Assembly (NCBI GenBank): GCA_964630265.1
Contig: CAZVRW010000063.1
Span: 1-19,544 of the forward strand
Direction: 5' to 3'
Source: CAZBWP01 sp964630265
Lineage (GTDB): Bacteria; Pseudomonadota; Alphaproteobacteria; Rhodospirillales; Defluviicoccaceae
Length of the DNA stretch: 19,544 bases
Shown in pieces: positions 9,394 through 17,690 of this stretch. Under the pieces are notes generated by a model. That model saw only the letters and a list, made by a program, of their open reading frames with translations. It did not search any database and was not told where the DNA came from. Position 1 is the first letter of the stretch, and each line of letters begins with the position of its first letter. A program made the translations under genes and the position numbers.

Positions 9394-10236
9394 ATGCGCA
9401 CCTTTACCGCGAGCGACGGTCAGGTCATCCACGTCAAGGTGTCGGGCCAGGGGCCGCCGCTGGTGCTGCTGCACGAGTGGGCTTCCAACCATCGCGTGTG
9501 GGGCGGTGCCGCGCGCCGCCTGGAGGATGGCTTCACCGTCTATCGCTGGGATGCGCGCGGCCATGGGGACCGGCCGTACACCGGCCGCGAGACGGCCTCC
9601 GTCGGCCGCATGGCGGATGACTTGGCGGAACTGCTCGACCACTTCGGCCTGGAGCGACCGGTGCTGGTGGGCCACTCCATGGGCGGACTGACCGCCTGGG
9701 AATACATCGCCCGCCACGGCTGCGCCCGCATCGCCCGGCTCGGCATCCTCGATCAATCGCCGAGGCTGCTGACCGACACGAATTGGCGGCTCGGCGTCTA
9801 CTACGATTGGCCGGCGGAGCGCGACGCCGGCTTCGTCGCCGGTCTCGAGTCCGATTTCGTCGAGACGGTGCTCCAGCTCATCGCCCACGGCAAAAACGCG
9901 CGGGCGCGGGCGCGCTACGAAGCGCACGACGATTCCATCGCCCGGCTCCGCGCCTACCTGGCGCTCCTCGACCCGGGACCGCTGATCAGCATCTGGCAGA
10001 GCCTCGCCGCCGCCGACTGGCGGCCGGTGCTGCCGAAGATCGATGTGCCGACACTGCTCATCTATGGTTCGGACAGCAACTACTACGGCGTCGAGACCGG
10101 GGAGTACGTGCGGAGTGCCATCCCCGATGCCCGGCTGCTCGTCTACCCCGGCGCCGACCACTCCCCGCACCTGGCCGAGCCGGACCGCTTCGCCGCCGAC
10201 CTCCGCGCCTTCGCCGCGGCCGCCGTCCCGTGCTGA
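9394..10236 (+). CDS. Alpha/beta-fold hydrolase
   Basis: A 280-aa alpha/beta hydrolase. Nucleophile Ser95 lies in the elbow GHSMGG, with Asp227 (IYGSD) and His256 (GADHSPH) completing a credible triad. The oxyanion-hole segment is HEWA (27-30) where many relatives have HGxP. RWDARGHGDR at 51-60 is a standard family motif. There is no signal peptide, so it is probably cytoplasmic. ATG 9394 is preceded by GGGAGGAG at nine bases; the frame is open far upstream but overlaps asnB there. It follows asnB by 25 bases. Substrate cannot be predicted: esterases, haloperoxidase-like enzymes and lactonases all share this fold. Family call is secure, function is not. Confidence 0.9.
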   Translation: MRTFTASDGQVIHVKVSGQGPPLVLLHEWASNHRVWGGAARRLEDGFTVYRWDARGHGDRPYTGRETASVGRMADDLAELLDHFGLERPVLVGHSMGGLTAWEYIARHGCARIARLGILDQSPRLLTDTNWRLGVYYDWPAERDAGFVAGLESDFVETVLQLIAHGKNARARARYEAHDDSIARLRAYLALLDPGPLISIWQSLAAADWRPVLPKIDVPTLLIYGSDSNYYGVETGEYVRSAIPDARLLVYPGADHSPHLAEPDRFAADLRAFAAAAVPC

Positions 10237-10395
10237 CCGGATCGACCGGTGCCGGCAATGATCACCGCGAGGCTGCCATCCCGCGCTGTCGAGGCGCAGC
10301 AATGCAGGCCATCGGCGGGTGTTCGACGGCCCGGCGCCCGCTCAGCGAGGGCGCGAGGGCGGCAACCGGATGGCCCAATGGCAGGTCGCGGATTG

Positions 10396-10424
10396 TTGGC
10401 ATTCCGCGTGGGCGGGGGTATGAT
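10396..10424 (+). promoter_or_regulatory. Sigma-70-type promoter for the DUF465 gene
   Basis: TTGGCA (10396-10401) and TATGAT (10419-10424) are separated by exactly 17 bases. Each box differs from consensus at one position. The predicted start is about 10431, giving a leader of roughly 28 bases before the ATG at 10459. It is the clearest promoter in the window. Confidence 0.6.
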
Positions 10425-10458
10425 GACACGTTTGTTTCAGCGAAGGAGGGCATCTGCC

Positions 10459-10632
10459 ATGAGCTATGATGATCGGATCAACGCGTTGAAGGCCAAGCAT
10501 CGCGCTCTCGAAGCCGCCATCGACGAGGAAAGCGCGCGACCGCATCCGGACGACGTGGAGATCCACAGGCTCAAGAAGCAGAAACTCGCCATCAAGGATG
10601 AGATCGCCAGCCTGGGCGTCACCCAAGTTTAA
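10459..10632 (+). CDS. YdcH-type DUF465 small protein
   Basis: A 57-aa charged, helical protein of the YdcH/DUF465 family. The sequence MSYDDRINALKAKHRALEAA followed by HPDDVEIHRLKKQKLAIKDEI is the family pattern: two helices with heptad-like Leu/Ile spacing, so a short coiled-coil hairpin is likely. ATG 10459 is preceded by GAAGGAGG at nine bases, a strong ribosome binding site, and by a near-consensus promoter. It stands alone. Members are widespread in Proteobacteria and have no established biochemical role. Identification good, function unknown. Confidence 0.9.
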   Translation: MSYDDRINALKAKHRALEAAIDEESARPHPDDVEIHRLKKQKLAIKDEIASLGVTQV

Positions 10633-10654
10633 GGATACCAGGTAAGGCACACGA

Positions 10655-10672
10655 GCGGCGGGCGCCCGCCGC
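10655..10672. terminator. GC-rich palindrome between convergent genes, probable terminator
   Basis: An 18-bp perfect palindrome: a seven-bp stem GCGGCGG/CCGCCGC with a GCGC loop. It lies 22 bases after the DUF465 stop and about 108 bases beyond the stop of the convergent acyl-CoA synthetase gene. A pyrimidine-rich stretch follows on the plus strand (10679-10692) but there is no true T run. Confidence 0.4.
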
Positions 10673-10779
10673 GCCTGCCGTCTCCCTTCCCCACCGGCGG
10701 AGCCGCCGACCCGCTCGAACAGCATCGCGGCGGAACAGTCCATGCCAATGCGCCGCCCCAGCGATGCCGAGCCTCGCCC

Positions 10780-12477
10780 CTAAACGGCCATGCCCCGCAG
10801 CACATCGCGCAGCTTGAACTTCTGGATCTTGCCCGTCGACGTCTTCGGCAGTTCGCCGAAAACGATTGTTCGTGGACATTTGAACCGCGCCAGGTTCTGC
10901 CGGCAGAACGCGATCATCTCATCTTCGCTCGGCAGTTCGACGCCGTCCTTGAGTTCGATGAACGCACAGGGCGTCTCGCCCCAACGCTCGTCGGGACGGG
11001 CGACCACCGCGGCGGCGAGCACCGCAGGGTGGCGATGCAGCACGTTCTCCACCTCGATCGAGGAAATGTTCTCGCCGCCGGAGATGATGATGTCCTTGGA
11101 GCGGTCCTTGAGCTGGATGTAGCCGTCGGGGTGCAGGACGCCCAAATCCCCCGAATGGAACCAGCCGCCGGCGAACGCCTCTTGGGTCGCAGCCGGGTTC
11201 TTGACGTAGCCCTTCATCACCACGTTGCCGCGGAACATCACCTCGCCGATGGTCTCGCCGTCGCCGGGAACCGGTGTCATGGTCTCCGGATCCATCACCG
11301 TCAGGTCCTCGAGCACGTGATAGCGCACCCCCTGTCGGGATTTCAGGTTCGCCTGCTCCTCGATGGGCAGATCGTTCCATGCGTCGTGCCAGGCGCAGAC
11401 CACCGCCGGGCCATAAACCTCGGTCAGCCCGTAGACGTGGGTGACGCGGAACCCCTGTCGCTCCATGCCTTCCAGCGTGCTCGCCGGCGGCGGTGCGGCG
11501 GCGGTCATCACCCGAACCGTTTGGTCGAACGGGCGGCGCTCCGCGGCGGTGGCGTTGATCACCATGTTGAGAACGATCGGCGCGCCGCAGAAGTGGGTGA
11601 CGCCCTGGTCGGCGATGGCATCGTAGATCGCCTTGCCGGTGACCTGCCTGAGGCAAACGCTGGTGCCGGCGACGACCGCCAGGGTCCATGGGAAACACCA
11701 ACCGTTGCAGTGGAACATGGGCAGCGTCCACAGATACACCGGATGGTGCGCCATCTCCCAAGAGACGACGTTGCCGAGGGCGAGCAGGTAGGCACCGCGA
11801 TGGTGATAGACGACGCCCTTGGGGTTGCCGGTGGTGCCCGAGGTGTAATTGAGGCTGATCGCCTGCCACTCGTCGGCCGGCGGCGTCCAGCGGAACGCCG
11901 GATCACCCTCGGCCAGCAGCGCTTCGTAGTCGAGCGTGCCGAGGGCCGGCCCGCGCACCTTCGCCATGGCGTCGTCGATGTCGACCACCAGGATGTCGCG
12001 GTTCACGGCCGCCAGGGCAGCGCCGATCACGTCCGAGAACTCGCGATCGGTGATCAGCACCTTGGCCTCGCCGTGCTCCAGGATGAAGGCGATGGCCTCG
12101 GCGTCCAGCCGGGTGTTCAGGGCGTTCAGCACGGCGCCGCACATGGGCACGCCGAAATGCGCCTCGTAGAGCTCCGGCGTGTTGGCGGCCATCATCGCCA
12201 CCGTGTCGCCCGTGCCGATACCGCGAGCGGCCAAGGCCGATGCCAGCCGTCGACAGCGGGCCGCGGTCTCGGCCCAGGTATAGCGGCGATCGCCATGGAC
12301 AACGGCGAGCCGGTCCGGAAACACGGCGGCCGAGCGATCGAGAAAACCGAGCGGCGTCAGGGGTGCGAAGTTGGCCGGATTTGGCGCCAGGCCGCCGTCG
12401 TAAATGCCCTCGGCCGGAGTCCGATCGGGGGCTGCCGAATGGGATGCGGCGAGATTTTTTTTGGCCGGATCGTGCAT
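10780..12477 (-). CDS. AMP-forming acyl-CoA synthetase
   Basis: A 565-aa member of the adenylate-forming (ANL) superfamily. It activates a carboxylic acid with ATP and joins it to CoA. Motifs in order are the P-loop YTSGTTGNPKG at 211-221, then YGLTEVYGP, HSGDLGVLHPDGY, DRSKDIIISGGENIS, and the C-terminal PKTSTGKIQKFKLR with catalytic Lys550. The linkage FRGNVVMKGY and the overall pattern resemble the medium-chain or plant-AAE-like acyl-CoA synthetases, so a fatty or branched acid substrate is likely, but the exact acid cannot be read. The frame runs to 12570, yet ATG 12477 has GGGGAGGA nine bases before it. Divergent from prpE across 169 bases, so the two CoA ligases may share control. Confidence 0.92.
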   Translation of the reverse strand: MHDPAKKNLAASHSAAPDRTPAEGIYDGGLAPNPANFAPLTPLGFLDRSAAVFPDRLAVVHGDRRYTWAETAARCRRLASALAARGIGTGDTVAMMAANTPELYEAHFGVPMCGAVLNALNTRLDAEAIAFILEHGEAKVLITDREFSDVIGAALAAVNRDILVVDIDDAMAKVRGPALGTLDYEALLAEGDPAFRWTPPADEWQAISLNYTSGTTGNPKGVVYHHRGAYLLALGNVVSWEMAHHPVYLWTLPMFHCNGWCFPWTLAVVAGTSVCLRQVTGKAIYDAIADQGVTHFCGAPIVLNMVINATAAERRPFDQTVRVMTAAAPPPASTLEGMERQGFRVTHVYGLTEVYGPAVVCAWHDAWNDLPIEEQANLKSRQGVRYHVLEDLTVMDPETMTPVPGDGETIGEVMFRGNVVMKGYVKNPAATQEAFAGGWFHSGDLGVLHPDGYIQLKDRSKDIIISGGENISSIEVENVLHRHPAVLAAAVVARPDERWGETPCAFIELKDGVELPSEDEMIAFCRQNLARFKCPRTIVFGELPKTSTGKIQKFKLRDVLRGMAV

Positions 12478-12544
12478 GAACAATGTCCTCCCCAGGGGTG
12501 CCCGTCGTCCGCGCTGCGGACGCTGAGCCATACACAAACCACCT

Positions 12545-12573
12545 TTGCAAAAAAAGACGAATTCGAGCAATAT
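12545..12573 (+). promoter_or_regulatory. Possible prpE promoter
   Basis: TTGCAA (12545-12550) and CAATAT (12568-12573) are 17 bases apart in the only AT-rich part of the prpE/acyl-CoA synthetase divergent spacer. The -10 is a poor match, so this is tentative. Confidence 0.25.
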
Positions 12574-12646
12574 CCGCGCCCGACGATCCCGCCGGCAGCT
12601 CCGGCGAATATCAGCACACCCGTCCTAACGTATGAGGGGAGGAAAA

Positions 12647-14557
12647 ATGACCGGTTCCTATGCGCAAACGTACGCCCGTTCCATCAACGATCCCAACGGA
12701 TTCTGGGGTGAAGTCGCCGAAGATATCCACTGGATCAAGAAGTGGGATACGGTGCTCGACGATAGCAACCCACCATTCTACCGCTGGTTCACCGGCGGCA
12801 TTGTCAACACGTGCTACAATGCACTCGACCGCCACGTGGACGACGGCAACGGCGATCGCCTGGCGCTGATCTACGACAGCCCGGTGACCGGCGGCACGGT
12901 CCGCAAGTACACCTATCGTGAATTGCGCGACGAGGTGGCGAAGTTCGCCGGCGTCCTGAAGGCGCAGGGCGTCGAAAAGGGCGATCGCGTCATCGTCTAC
13001 ATGCCGATGGTGCCGGAAGCCGCGATCGCCATGCTGGCATGCGCGCGCCTCGGCGCCGTGCACTCGGTGGTGTTCGGCGGATTTGCCGCCAACGAACTGG
13101 CCGTCCGCATCAATGACGCCAAGCCGAAGGTCATCGTCTCGGCATCGTGTGGCATCGAGGGCAACAAGATCATCGCCTACAAGCCGCTGCTCGACGGTGC
13201 CATCGAACTGTCCGCATCGAAGCCGACGTCAACCATCGTGTTGCAACGTCCCCAGGGGCCATGCGATCTGAAGGCCGGCTATGACGTGGACTGGGCAAAG
13301 GCGACGGCCGACGCCACGCCGGCCGATTGCGTGCCGGTCGCCGCCACCGATCCCCTCTACATTCTCTACACCTCCGGCACCACGGGGCAGCCGAAGGGCG
13401 TGGTCCGCGACAACGGTGGCCACCTCGTCGCCTTGAAGTGGACCATGAAGAATGTCTACGACGCCGATCCCGGTGACGTCTTCTGGGCGGCCTCGGACGT
13501 CGGCTGGGTGGTCGGCCACTCCTACATCGTCTACGCCCCGCTGTTCCACGGCTGCACGACGATCATGTACGAAGGCAAGCCGGTGGGCACGCCGGATGCC
13601 GGCGCCTTCTGGCGGGTGATCGCCGACCACAAGGTCAAGATCCTGTTCACCGCGCCGACCGCCTTTCGTGCCATCAAGCGCGAGGACCCAAACGCGTTGC
13701 TGATGAGCAAGTACGACCTCTCGAAGTTCAAGTACCTGTTCCTGGCCGGCGAACGCACCGACCCGGACACGCTGCACTGGGCGATGCGAGCGCTGGACCG
13801 CCCGGTGATCGACCACTGGTGGCAGACCGAGACCGGCTGGGCGATCGCCGCCAACTGCATGGGTCTGGAGCCACTGCCGGTCAAGCCGGGCTCACCGACC
13901 GTGCCGGTACCGGGCTGGGACGTGCAGGTCCTGGATGAGACCTGCAAAGAGGTGAAGCGGGGCGAGATTGGCGCGATCTGCGTCAAGCTGCCGCTGCCGC
14001 CGGGCACTCTGCCGACGCTCTACAACAACGACGAGCGTTACAAGTCGTCCTACCTGGAGGAGTTTCCGGGATACTACGCGACGGCGGACGCCGGCTATAT
14101 GGACGATGACGGCTATGTCTACATCATGGCCCGCACCGATGACGTCATCAACGTCGCCGGCCACCGGCTGTCGACGGGCGGTATGGAAGAGGTGCTGGCT
14201 CAGCATCCCGACGTCGCCGAGTGCGCCGTCGTCGGTGTCGCCGACTCCTTCAAGGGGCAGTTGCCGGTTGGCTTCGTCTGCCTGAAGGCCGGGGTCGACC
14301 GGCCATACGACGACATCTGCACGGAACTGGTGCAGATGGTGCGGGACAAGATCGGCCCGGTCGCGGCGTTCAAGACCGCGGTCGTCGTCGACCGCCTGCC
14401 GAAGACCCGATCCGGCAAGATCCTGCGCGGCACGATCCAGAAGATCGCCGACAACGAGCCGTGGAACATGCCGGCAACAATCGACGATCCGGCGATCCTC
14501 GGCGAGATCGAGGAAACCCTGGAGAGCATCGGCTACGCCAAGAAGCGAGCGTCCTGA
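12647..14557 (+). CDS. prpE: Propionate-CoA ligase (propionyl-CoA synthetase)
   Basis: A 636-aa ACS/PrpE-type ligase (EC 6.2.1.17), forming propionyl-CoA from propionate, ATP and CoA. The N-terminus SYAQTYARSINDPNGFWGEV and the phrases VNTCYNALDRHV, DVGWVVGHSYIVY and HWWQTETGW are those of PrpE rather than acetyl-CoA synthetase. The P-loop YTSGTTGQPKG is at 241-251. The catalytic Lys591 in RSGKILRG corresponds to the lysine that is acylated in Salmonella PrpE (Lys592), so control by protein acylation is plausible. ATG 12647 has a strong GGGGAGG site. No methylcitrate-cycle genes are in the window; propionate could instead enter methylmalonyl-CoA metabolism. Divergent from another acyl-CoA synthetase; followed by a strong hairpin. 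Confidence 0.94.
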   Translation: MTGSYAQTYARSINDPNGFWGEVAEDIHWIKKWDTVLDDSNPPFYRWFTGGIVNTCYNALDRHVDDGNGDRLALIYDSPVTGGTVRKYTYRELRDEVAKFAGVLKAQGVEKGDRVIVYMPMVPEAAIAMLACARLGAVHSVVFGGFAANELAVRINDAKPKVIVSASCGIEGNKIIAYKPLLDGAIELSASKPTSTIVLQRPQGPCDLKAGYDVDWAKATADATPADCVPVAATDPLYILYTSGTTGQPKGVVRDNGGHLVALKWTMKNVYDADPGDVFWAASDVGWVVGHSYIVYAPLFHGCTTIMYEGKPVGTPDAGAFWRVIADHKVKILFTAPTAFRAIKREDPNALLMSKYDLSKFKYLFLAGERTDPDTLHWAMRALDRPVIDHWWQTETGWAIAANCMGLEPLPVKPGSPTVPVPGWDVQVLDETCKEVKRGEIGAICVKLPLPPGTLPTLYNNDERYKSSYLEEFPGYYATADAGYMDDDGYVYIMARTDDVINVAGHRLSTGGMEEVLAQHPDVAECAVVGVADSFKGQLPVGFVCLKAGVDRPYDDICTELVQMVRDKIGPVAAFKTAVVVDRLPKTRSGKILRGTIQKIADNEPWNMPATIDDPAILGEIEETLESIGYAKKRAS

Positions 14558-14582
14558 GCCGTTCGCTCCGGAAGACTCGACC

Positions 14583-14606
14583 TGTGGGGCGCTTCGGCGC
14601 CCCACA
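14583..14606 (+). terminator. Terminator hairpin with UUCG loop after prpE
   Basis: A perfect 10-bp stem, TGTGGGGCGC (14583-14592) with GCGCCCCACA (14597-14606), closed by a TTCG tetraloop. It begins 25 bases after the prpE stop. The following CGGCTTTC is only weakly T-rich. The stem is also fully formed on the minus strand, where it could serve the converging hemerythrin gene. Confidence 0.75.
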
Positions 14607-14713
14607 CGGCTTTCAAGGCCTGCGAGCCCGGCGCTGTCGTCGAACGAGGGGTCGGGCGAAAACGAGATATCGGGAGCGGACGCGGCGTGAGGGGCGGCGG
14701 CGTGAGGGTGGCG

Positions 14714-15253
14714 TCAGCGCTGCCAGATGTCGCGGGACAGGGAGGCGCCGATCTTACGATCGTGCGTGGTCACGTGATTGAGCAGCCAGTGGGAGAACCA
14801 GGTGGCCACGGTCAGGCATTGATCGCGCTCGTGCCGCCCGATCAACCCCACAAGGTACCGTTGGGCGTCGCTCATCACCTTGCGGTGGACCTGTCGGTGC
14901 AACTCATAACCATCGTAGCCGAGTTCGGTCATCAGGCGTTCTTCGCGCTCGAACTGTTCGCGCAATCGCTGGACCAGGGCATGAAAGCCGAGGGCGAAGG
15001 CGTTGACGTCGCGATGCCGCCCGAAGCCCTTGAGCAGCCGGTCGTATCGTGAAACCAGGGCGCGATGACCGGCGTCGATCTCGGCGATGCCGACCGCCGG
15101 CAATGCCTTCATTTCGCGACGCAACCGGTCGAGATCGGAGGTTTCCAGCCAGAAAGGGGAGACGACCGCTGGTCGACAGACGGGAGCATCGGCATCGTGC
15201 CGACGCGCCGAACTCCCCGCCGGTGGCAACGCTTGGCCGCGTGCCTGCCTCAT
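14714..15253 (-). CDS. Hemerythrin-like protein with one substituted iron ligand
   Basis: A 179-aa bacteriohemerythrin-like protein. Hemerythrins bind O2 at a di-iron site in a four-helix bundle. The ligand spacing matches Methylococcus hemerythrin closely: His63 in EIDAGHRALV, Glu104 in FEREERLM, His119 and His123 in LHRQVH, His160 and Asp165 in NHVTTHD. The ligand expected four residues before Glu104 is Gln100, not His, so one of the seven ligands is replaced. An N-terminal extension of about 45 residues has no recognised domain. ATG 15253 is preceded by GGGAGG at seven bases. A perfect -35 TTGACA lies on the minus strand at 15290-15285, but no good -10 follows. It may be an O2 or iron sensor or storage protein with altered chemistry. 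Family sure; activity uncertain. Confidence 0.87.
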   Translation of the reverse strand: MRQARGQALPPAGSSARRHDADAPVCRPAVVSPFWLETSDLDRLRREMKALPAVGIAEIDAGHRALVSRYDRLLKGFGRHRDVNAFALGFHALVQRLREQFEREERLMTELGYDGYELHRQVHRKVMSDAQRYLVGLIGRHERDQCLTVATWFSHWLLNHVTTHDRKIGASLSRDIWQR

Positions 15254-15353
15254 CTCGCGCCTCCCGGAAACTTCTGATCGAATGTGTCAAGTTTACGACC
15301 AATTGCTGCACTGCGCAAGACCGCCTCGCACGCGCACACGCGGGCCAAGCGAT

Positions 15354-15401
15354 CCCGGCAACATCCCCGGCAACATCCCCGGCAACATCCCCGGCAACAT
15401 C
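15354..15401. repeat. Four perfect tandem copies of a 12-bp unit
   Basis: The unit CCCGGCAACATC occurs four times without a mismatch at 15354, 15366, 15378 and 15390. It lies in the divergent spacer between the hemerythrin-like and aldehyde dehydrogenase genes. The 12-bp period is slightly more than one helical turn. The perfection suggests recent slippage. Confidence 0.95.
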
Positions 15402-15507
15402 ATGGTCGTCGGGCATGGTGACCGGCGCGAAAACTGCGCTATGGTGGCGACCACGCGGGCGGCCGAGGCGCGCTCGCGCGCCTTGGAACCCGCCGGGAGC
15501 AACGAGG

Positions 15508-17022
15508 ATGACCGCTGACGAGATCTTTGCGGCGCTCGGTCTCGCGGCCGCGACCGTCTGGTCGGGCGACATGCCGGTGCGCTCGCCCATCGACGGCCGG
15601 GAGATCGCGCGCGTCGCCGTGACCCGGAAGGAGGATGCGACAGCGGCCATCGACGCGGCCGAGGCAGCGTTCCGCCACTGGCGGGCCGTTCCGCCGCCGC
15701 GCCGGGGCGAATTGATCCGCCTGTTCGGCGAGGAACTGCGCGCCCACAAGGACGCGCTCGGCGCACTGGTCACCCTGGAGACCGGCAAGATCCTCGCCGA
15801 GGGGCGTGGCGAGGTGCAGGAGATGATCGACGTCTGCGACTTTGCCGTCGGCCTGTCGCGGCAGCTCTACGGCCTGACCATGGCCTCGGAACGGCCGGGC
15901 CACAGGATGATGGAAACCTGGCATCCGCTGGGGCCGGTGGGCGTCATCACCGCGTTCAACTTTCCCGTCGCCGTCTGGTCGTGGAATGCCGCGCTGGCGC
16001 TCGTCTGCGGCGATCCGGTGGTCTGGAAGCCGTCGGAGAAGACGCCGCTCACCGCGCTCGCCTGCCAGTCGCTGTTCGCGCGCGCCGCGGCACGCTTCGG
16101 CGCCGACGCGCCCGACGGCCTGCTCCGCCTCGTCCTCGGCGGCCGCGAGGCCGGGGAACGACTCGCCGTCGCCCGTCGCCTCAAGCTGATCAGCGCCACC
16201 GGCAGCTGCCGCATGGGCCGCGAGGTGGCACCGCTGGTCGCGCAACGCTTCGGCCGCGCCCTGCTCGAACTGGGCGGCAACAACGGCGCCATCATCGCGC
16301 CCTCGGCGGATCTCGACCTCGCGGTTCGCGCCGTCGTCTTCGCCGCGGTCGGCACCGCCGGGCAGCGGTGCACGTCGCTGCGTCGGCTGATCGTCCACGC
16401 GGACGTGCGCGACGGCCTCGTCGAGCGCCTGAAGGCGGCGTACGAGACGCTGCCGATCGGCGATCCCCGGGAACCGGACACCCTGGTGGGGCCGCTGATC
16501 GATGCCGCGGCGCACGATCGCATGCAGGCCGCGCTCGCCCGCGCCGCGGCGGACGGCGGCACGATTCATGGCGGCGTGCGGGTGCTGACGGACCGCTTCC
16601 CCGAGGCGTATTACGTGCGGCCGGCGTTGGTCGAGATGCCGGCGCAGACGGAGATGGTCCGCGAGGAGACGTTTGCGCCGATCCTCTACGTCATGGCCTA
16701 TCGCGAGCTGGAGGAGGCTTTCGCGCTGCACAACGACGTACCCCAGGGGCTCGCCTCCAGCATCTTCACCAACGACCTGCGCGAGGCCGAGGCGTTCCTC
16801 GCGGCGGCCGGCAGCGATTGTGGCATCGTCAACGTCAACATCGGCCCCTCGGGCGCCGAAATCGGCGGGGCGTTCGGCGGCGAGAAGGAGACCGGCGGCG
16901 GCCGCGAATGCGGCACCGACGCCTGGCGCGCCTACATGCGCCGGGCGACCAACACCATCAACTCTTCGCCCGACCTGCCACTGGCCCAGGGGATCCGTTT
17001 CACCGTTCCGGACCGGTCGTGA
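15508..17022 (+). CDS. ALDH7-type aldehyde dehydrogenase (aminoadipate-semialdehyde dehydrogenase-like)
   Basis: A 504-aa NAD(P)-dependent aldehyde dehydrogenase. Catalytic Cys288 is in GTAGQRCTS, general base Glu254 in LELGGNN, and Asn151 in FNFPVAVWSWN. The C-terminal text SGAEIGGAFGGEKETGGG, then ECGTDAWRAYMRRATNTIN, marks the antiquitin/ALDH7 group, whose members oxidise 2-aminoadipate 6-semialdehyde in lysine degradation (AmaB) or osmolyte-related aldehydes. The residue after GGRE is Cys where antiquitin usually has Ser. Length is normal. ATG 15508 has GAGG directly upstream and GGGAG slightly further. The frame is open far to the left through the tandem repeat, but that part has no homology. 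No other lysine-catabolic gene is in the window, so the substrate is an inference from the subfamily. Confidence 0.9.
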   Translation: MTADEIFAALGLAAATVWSGDMPVRSPIDGREIARVAVTRKEDATAAIDAAEAAFRHWRAVPPPRRGELIRLFGEELRAHKDALGALVTLETGKILAEGRGEVQEMIDVCDFAVGLSRQLYGLTMASERPGHRMMETWHPLGPVGVITAFNFPVAVWSWNAALALVCGDPVVWKPSEKTPLTALACQSLFARAAARFGADAPDGLLRLVLGGREAGERLAVARRLKLISATGSCRMGREVAPLVAQRFGRALLELGGNNGAIIAPSADLDLAVRAVVFAAVGTAGQRCTSLRRLIVHADVRDGLVERLKAAYETLPIGDPREPDTLVGPLIDAAAHDRMQAALARAAADGGTIHGGVRVLTDRFPEAYYVRPALVEMPAQTEMVREETFAPILYVMAYRELEEAFALHNDVPQGLASSIFTNDLREAEAFLAAAGSDCGIVNVNIGPSGAEIGGAFGGEKETGGGRECGTDAWRAYMRRATNTINSSPDLPLAQGIRFTVPDRS

Positions 17023-17096
17023 GCGAGGGGCCGCGGCCTCCCCGCCCTTGGCCCATCCCCACAGCCGCCCGGACCATCAGCGCGAGGCAAACAGGC

Positions 17097-17501
17097 ATGC
17101 TGACCATCGACCACGAGACGGTTTGCTACATCATCATCAAGGCGCGCGAGTTCGATGCCAAGATGGAGCCGGAAGTCTCCGACCCCGGGGACAACCCCAT
17201 CGACGACGCCGACCGGGAGATCCTGTTCGACTACCCCGACGATCCGACGGTCGAGGAGATCAGCGCGGCCATCGAGGGCCTGAACGAGGATGCCGCGGCC
17301 GAGCTGCTGGCGCTGCTTCGCCTCGGCCGCGGCGACGTCAGCCCGAAGGAGTGGAAGCGGGCGGTCTACGAAGCCCTCGACGATCCCGAGGCCCGGCAGA
17401 CCGAGGCCTTCCTCGGCGAGCCGCTGCTGGCGGATTTCCTGGAGGAAGGGCTGTCGCTGCTGGGCTACAGCTGTGAGGACGTGGAACTGGGCCGACTGTG
17501 A
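17097..17501 (+). CDS. DUF3775 domain-containing protein
   Basis: A 134-aa acidic, soluble protein. The opening MLTIDHETVCYIIIKAREFD, the acidic middle with EEISAAIEGLNEDAAAELLALLRLGRGD, and the final FLEEGLSLLGYSCED are the pattern of the alphaproteobacterial DUF3775 family. No catalytic motif or membrane helix is seen. ATG 17097 is preceded by GAGG at ten bases and lies 74 bases after the aldehyde dehydrogenase stop on the same strand, so co-transcription is possible. It is the last clearly native gene before the change in base composition. Function unknown. Confidence 0.85.
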   Translation: MLTIDHETVCYIIIKAREFDAKMEPEVSDPGDNPIDDADREILFDYPDDPTVEEISAAIEGLNEDAAAELLALLRLGRGDVSPKEWKRAVYEALDDPEARQTEAFLGEPLLADFLEEGLSLLGYSCEDVELGRL

Positions 17502-17516
17502 CGGCGGGGCGCCGGC

Positions 17517-17546
17517 GGGACGCAGCGAGACGGGGCGCAGCAAGAC
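17517..17546. repeat. Imperfect 15-bp tandem duplication
   Basis: Two 15-base units, GGGACGCAGCGAGAC and GGGGCGCAGCAAGAC, lie back to back with 13 of 15 positions identical. They start 15 bases after the DUF3775 stop. The rest of the 351-base gene-free stretch 17502-17852 holds a T6 run at about 17586, the phased hexamers at 17655-17690 and the attC-like site at 17784-17841. Confidence 0.8.
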
Positions 17547-17650
17547 GGGCACCGAATCATCCGGGTGGTGTCACGATGTAGGGTCGTTTTTTGCGGGTCC
17601 GTTTCGATTAAGCTATTGAAATGGCGAGAAACATGGCCCTCGGCGCGTTG

Positions 17651-17690
17651 AAATGTCGGATAATGTCGGAAAAAGTAGGATTATGTAGGA
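17651..17690. repeat. Four GT(C/A)GGA hexamers phased at exactly 10 bp
   Basis: Hexamers GTCGGA (17655), GTCGGA (17665), GTAGGA (17675) and GTAGGA (17685) are each preceded by a four-base A/T spacer (AAAT, TAAT, AAAA, TTAT) and followed by TTTT. The period is one helical turn, so all four copies face the same side of DNA. They stand about 90 bases before the first attC-like site and near the compositional border. A multi-site recombinase or transposase end, or a regulator array, would fit. I cannot tell which. Confidence 0.9.

Noticed and set aside
15285..15290. Promoter with perfect -35 TTGACA for the hemerythrin-like gene
   Set aside because: The expected -10 position holds CCGGGA and overlaps the ribosome binding site, so a full promoter cannot be supported.
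15354..15401. CRISPR array
   Set aside because: The copies are 12 bp and directly abutting, with no spacers, so it is a simple tandem repeat.
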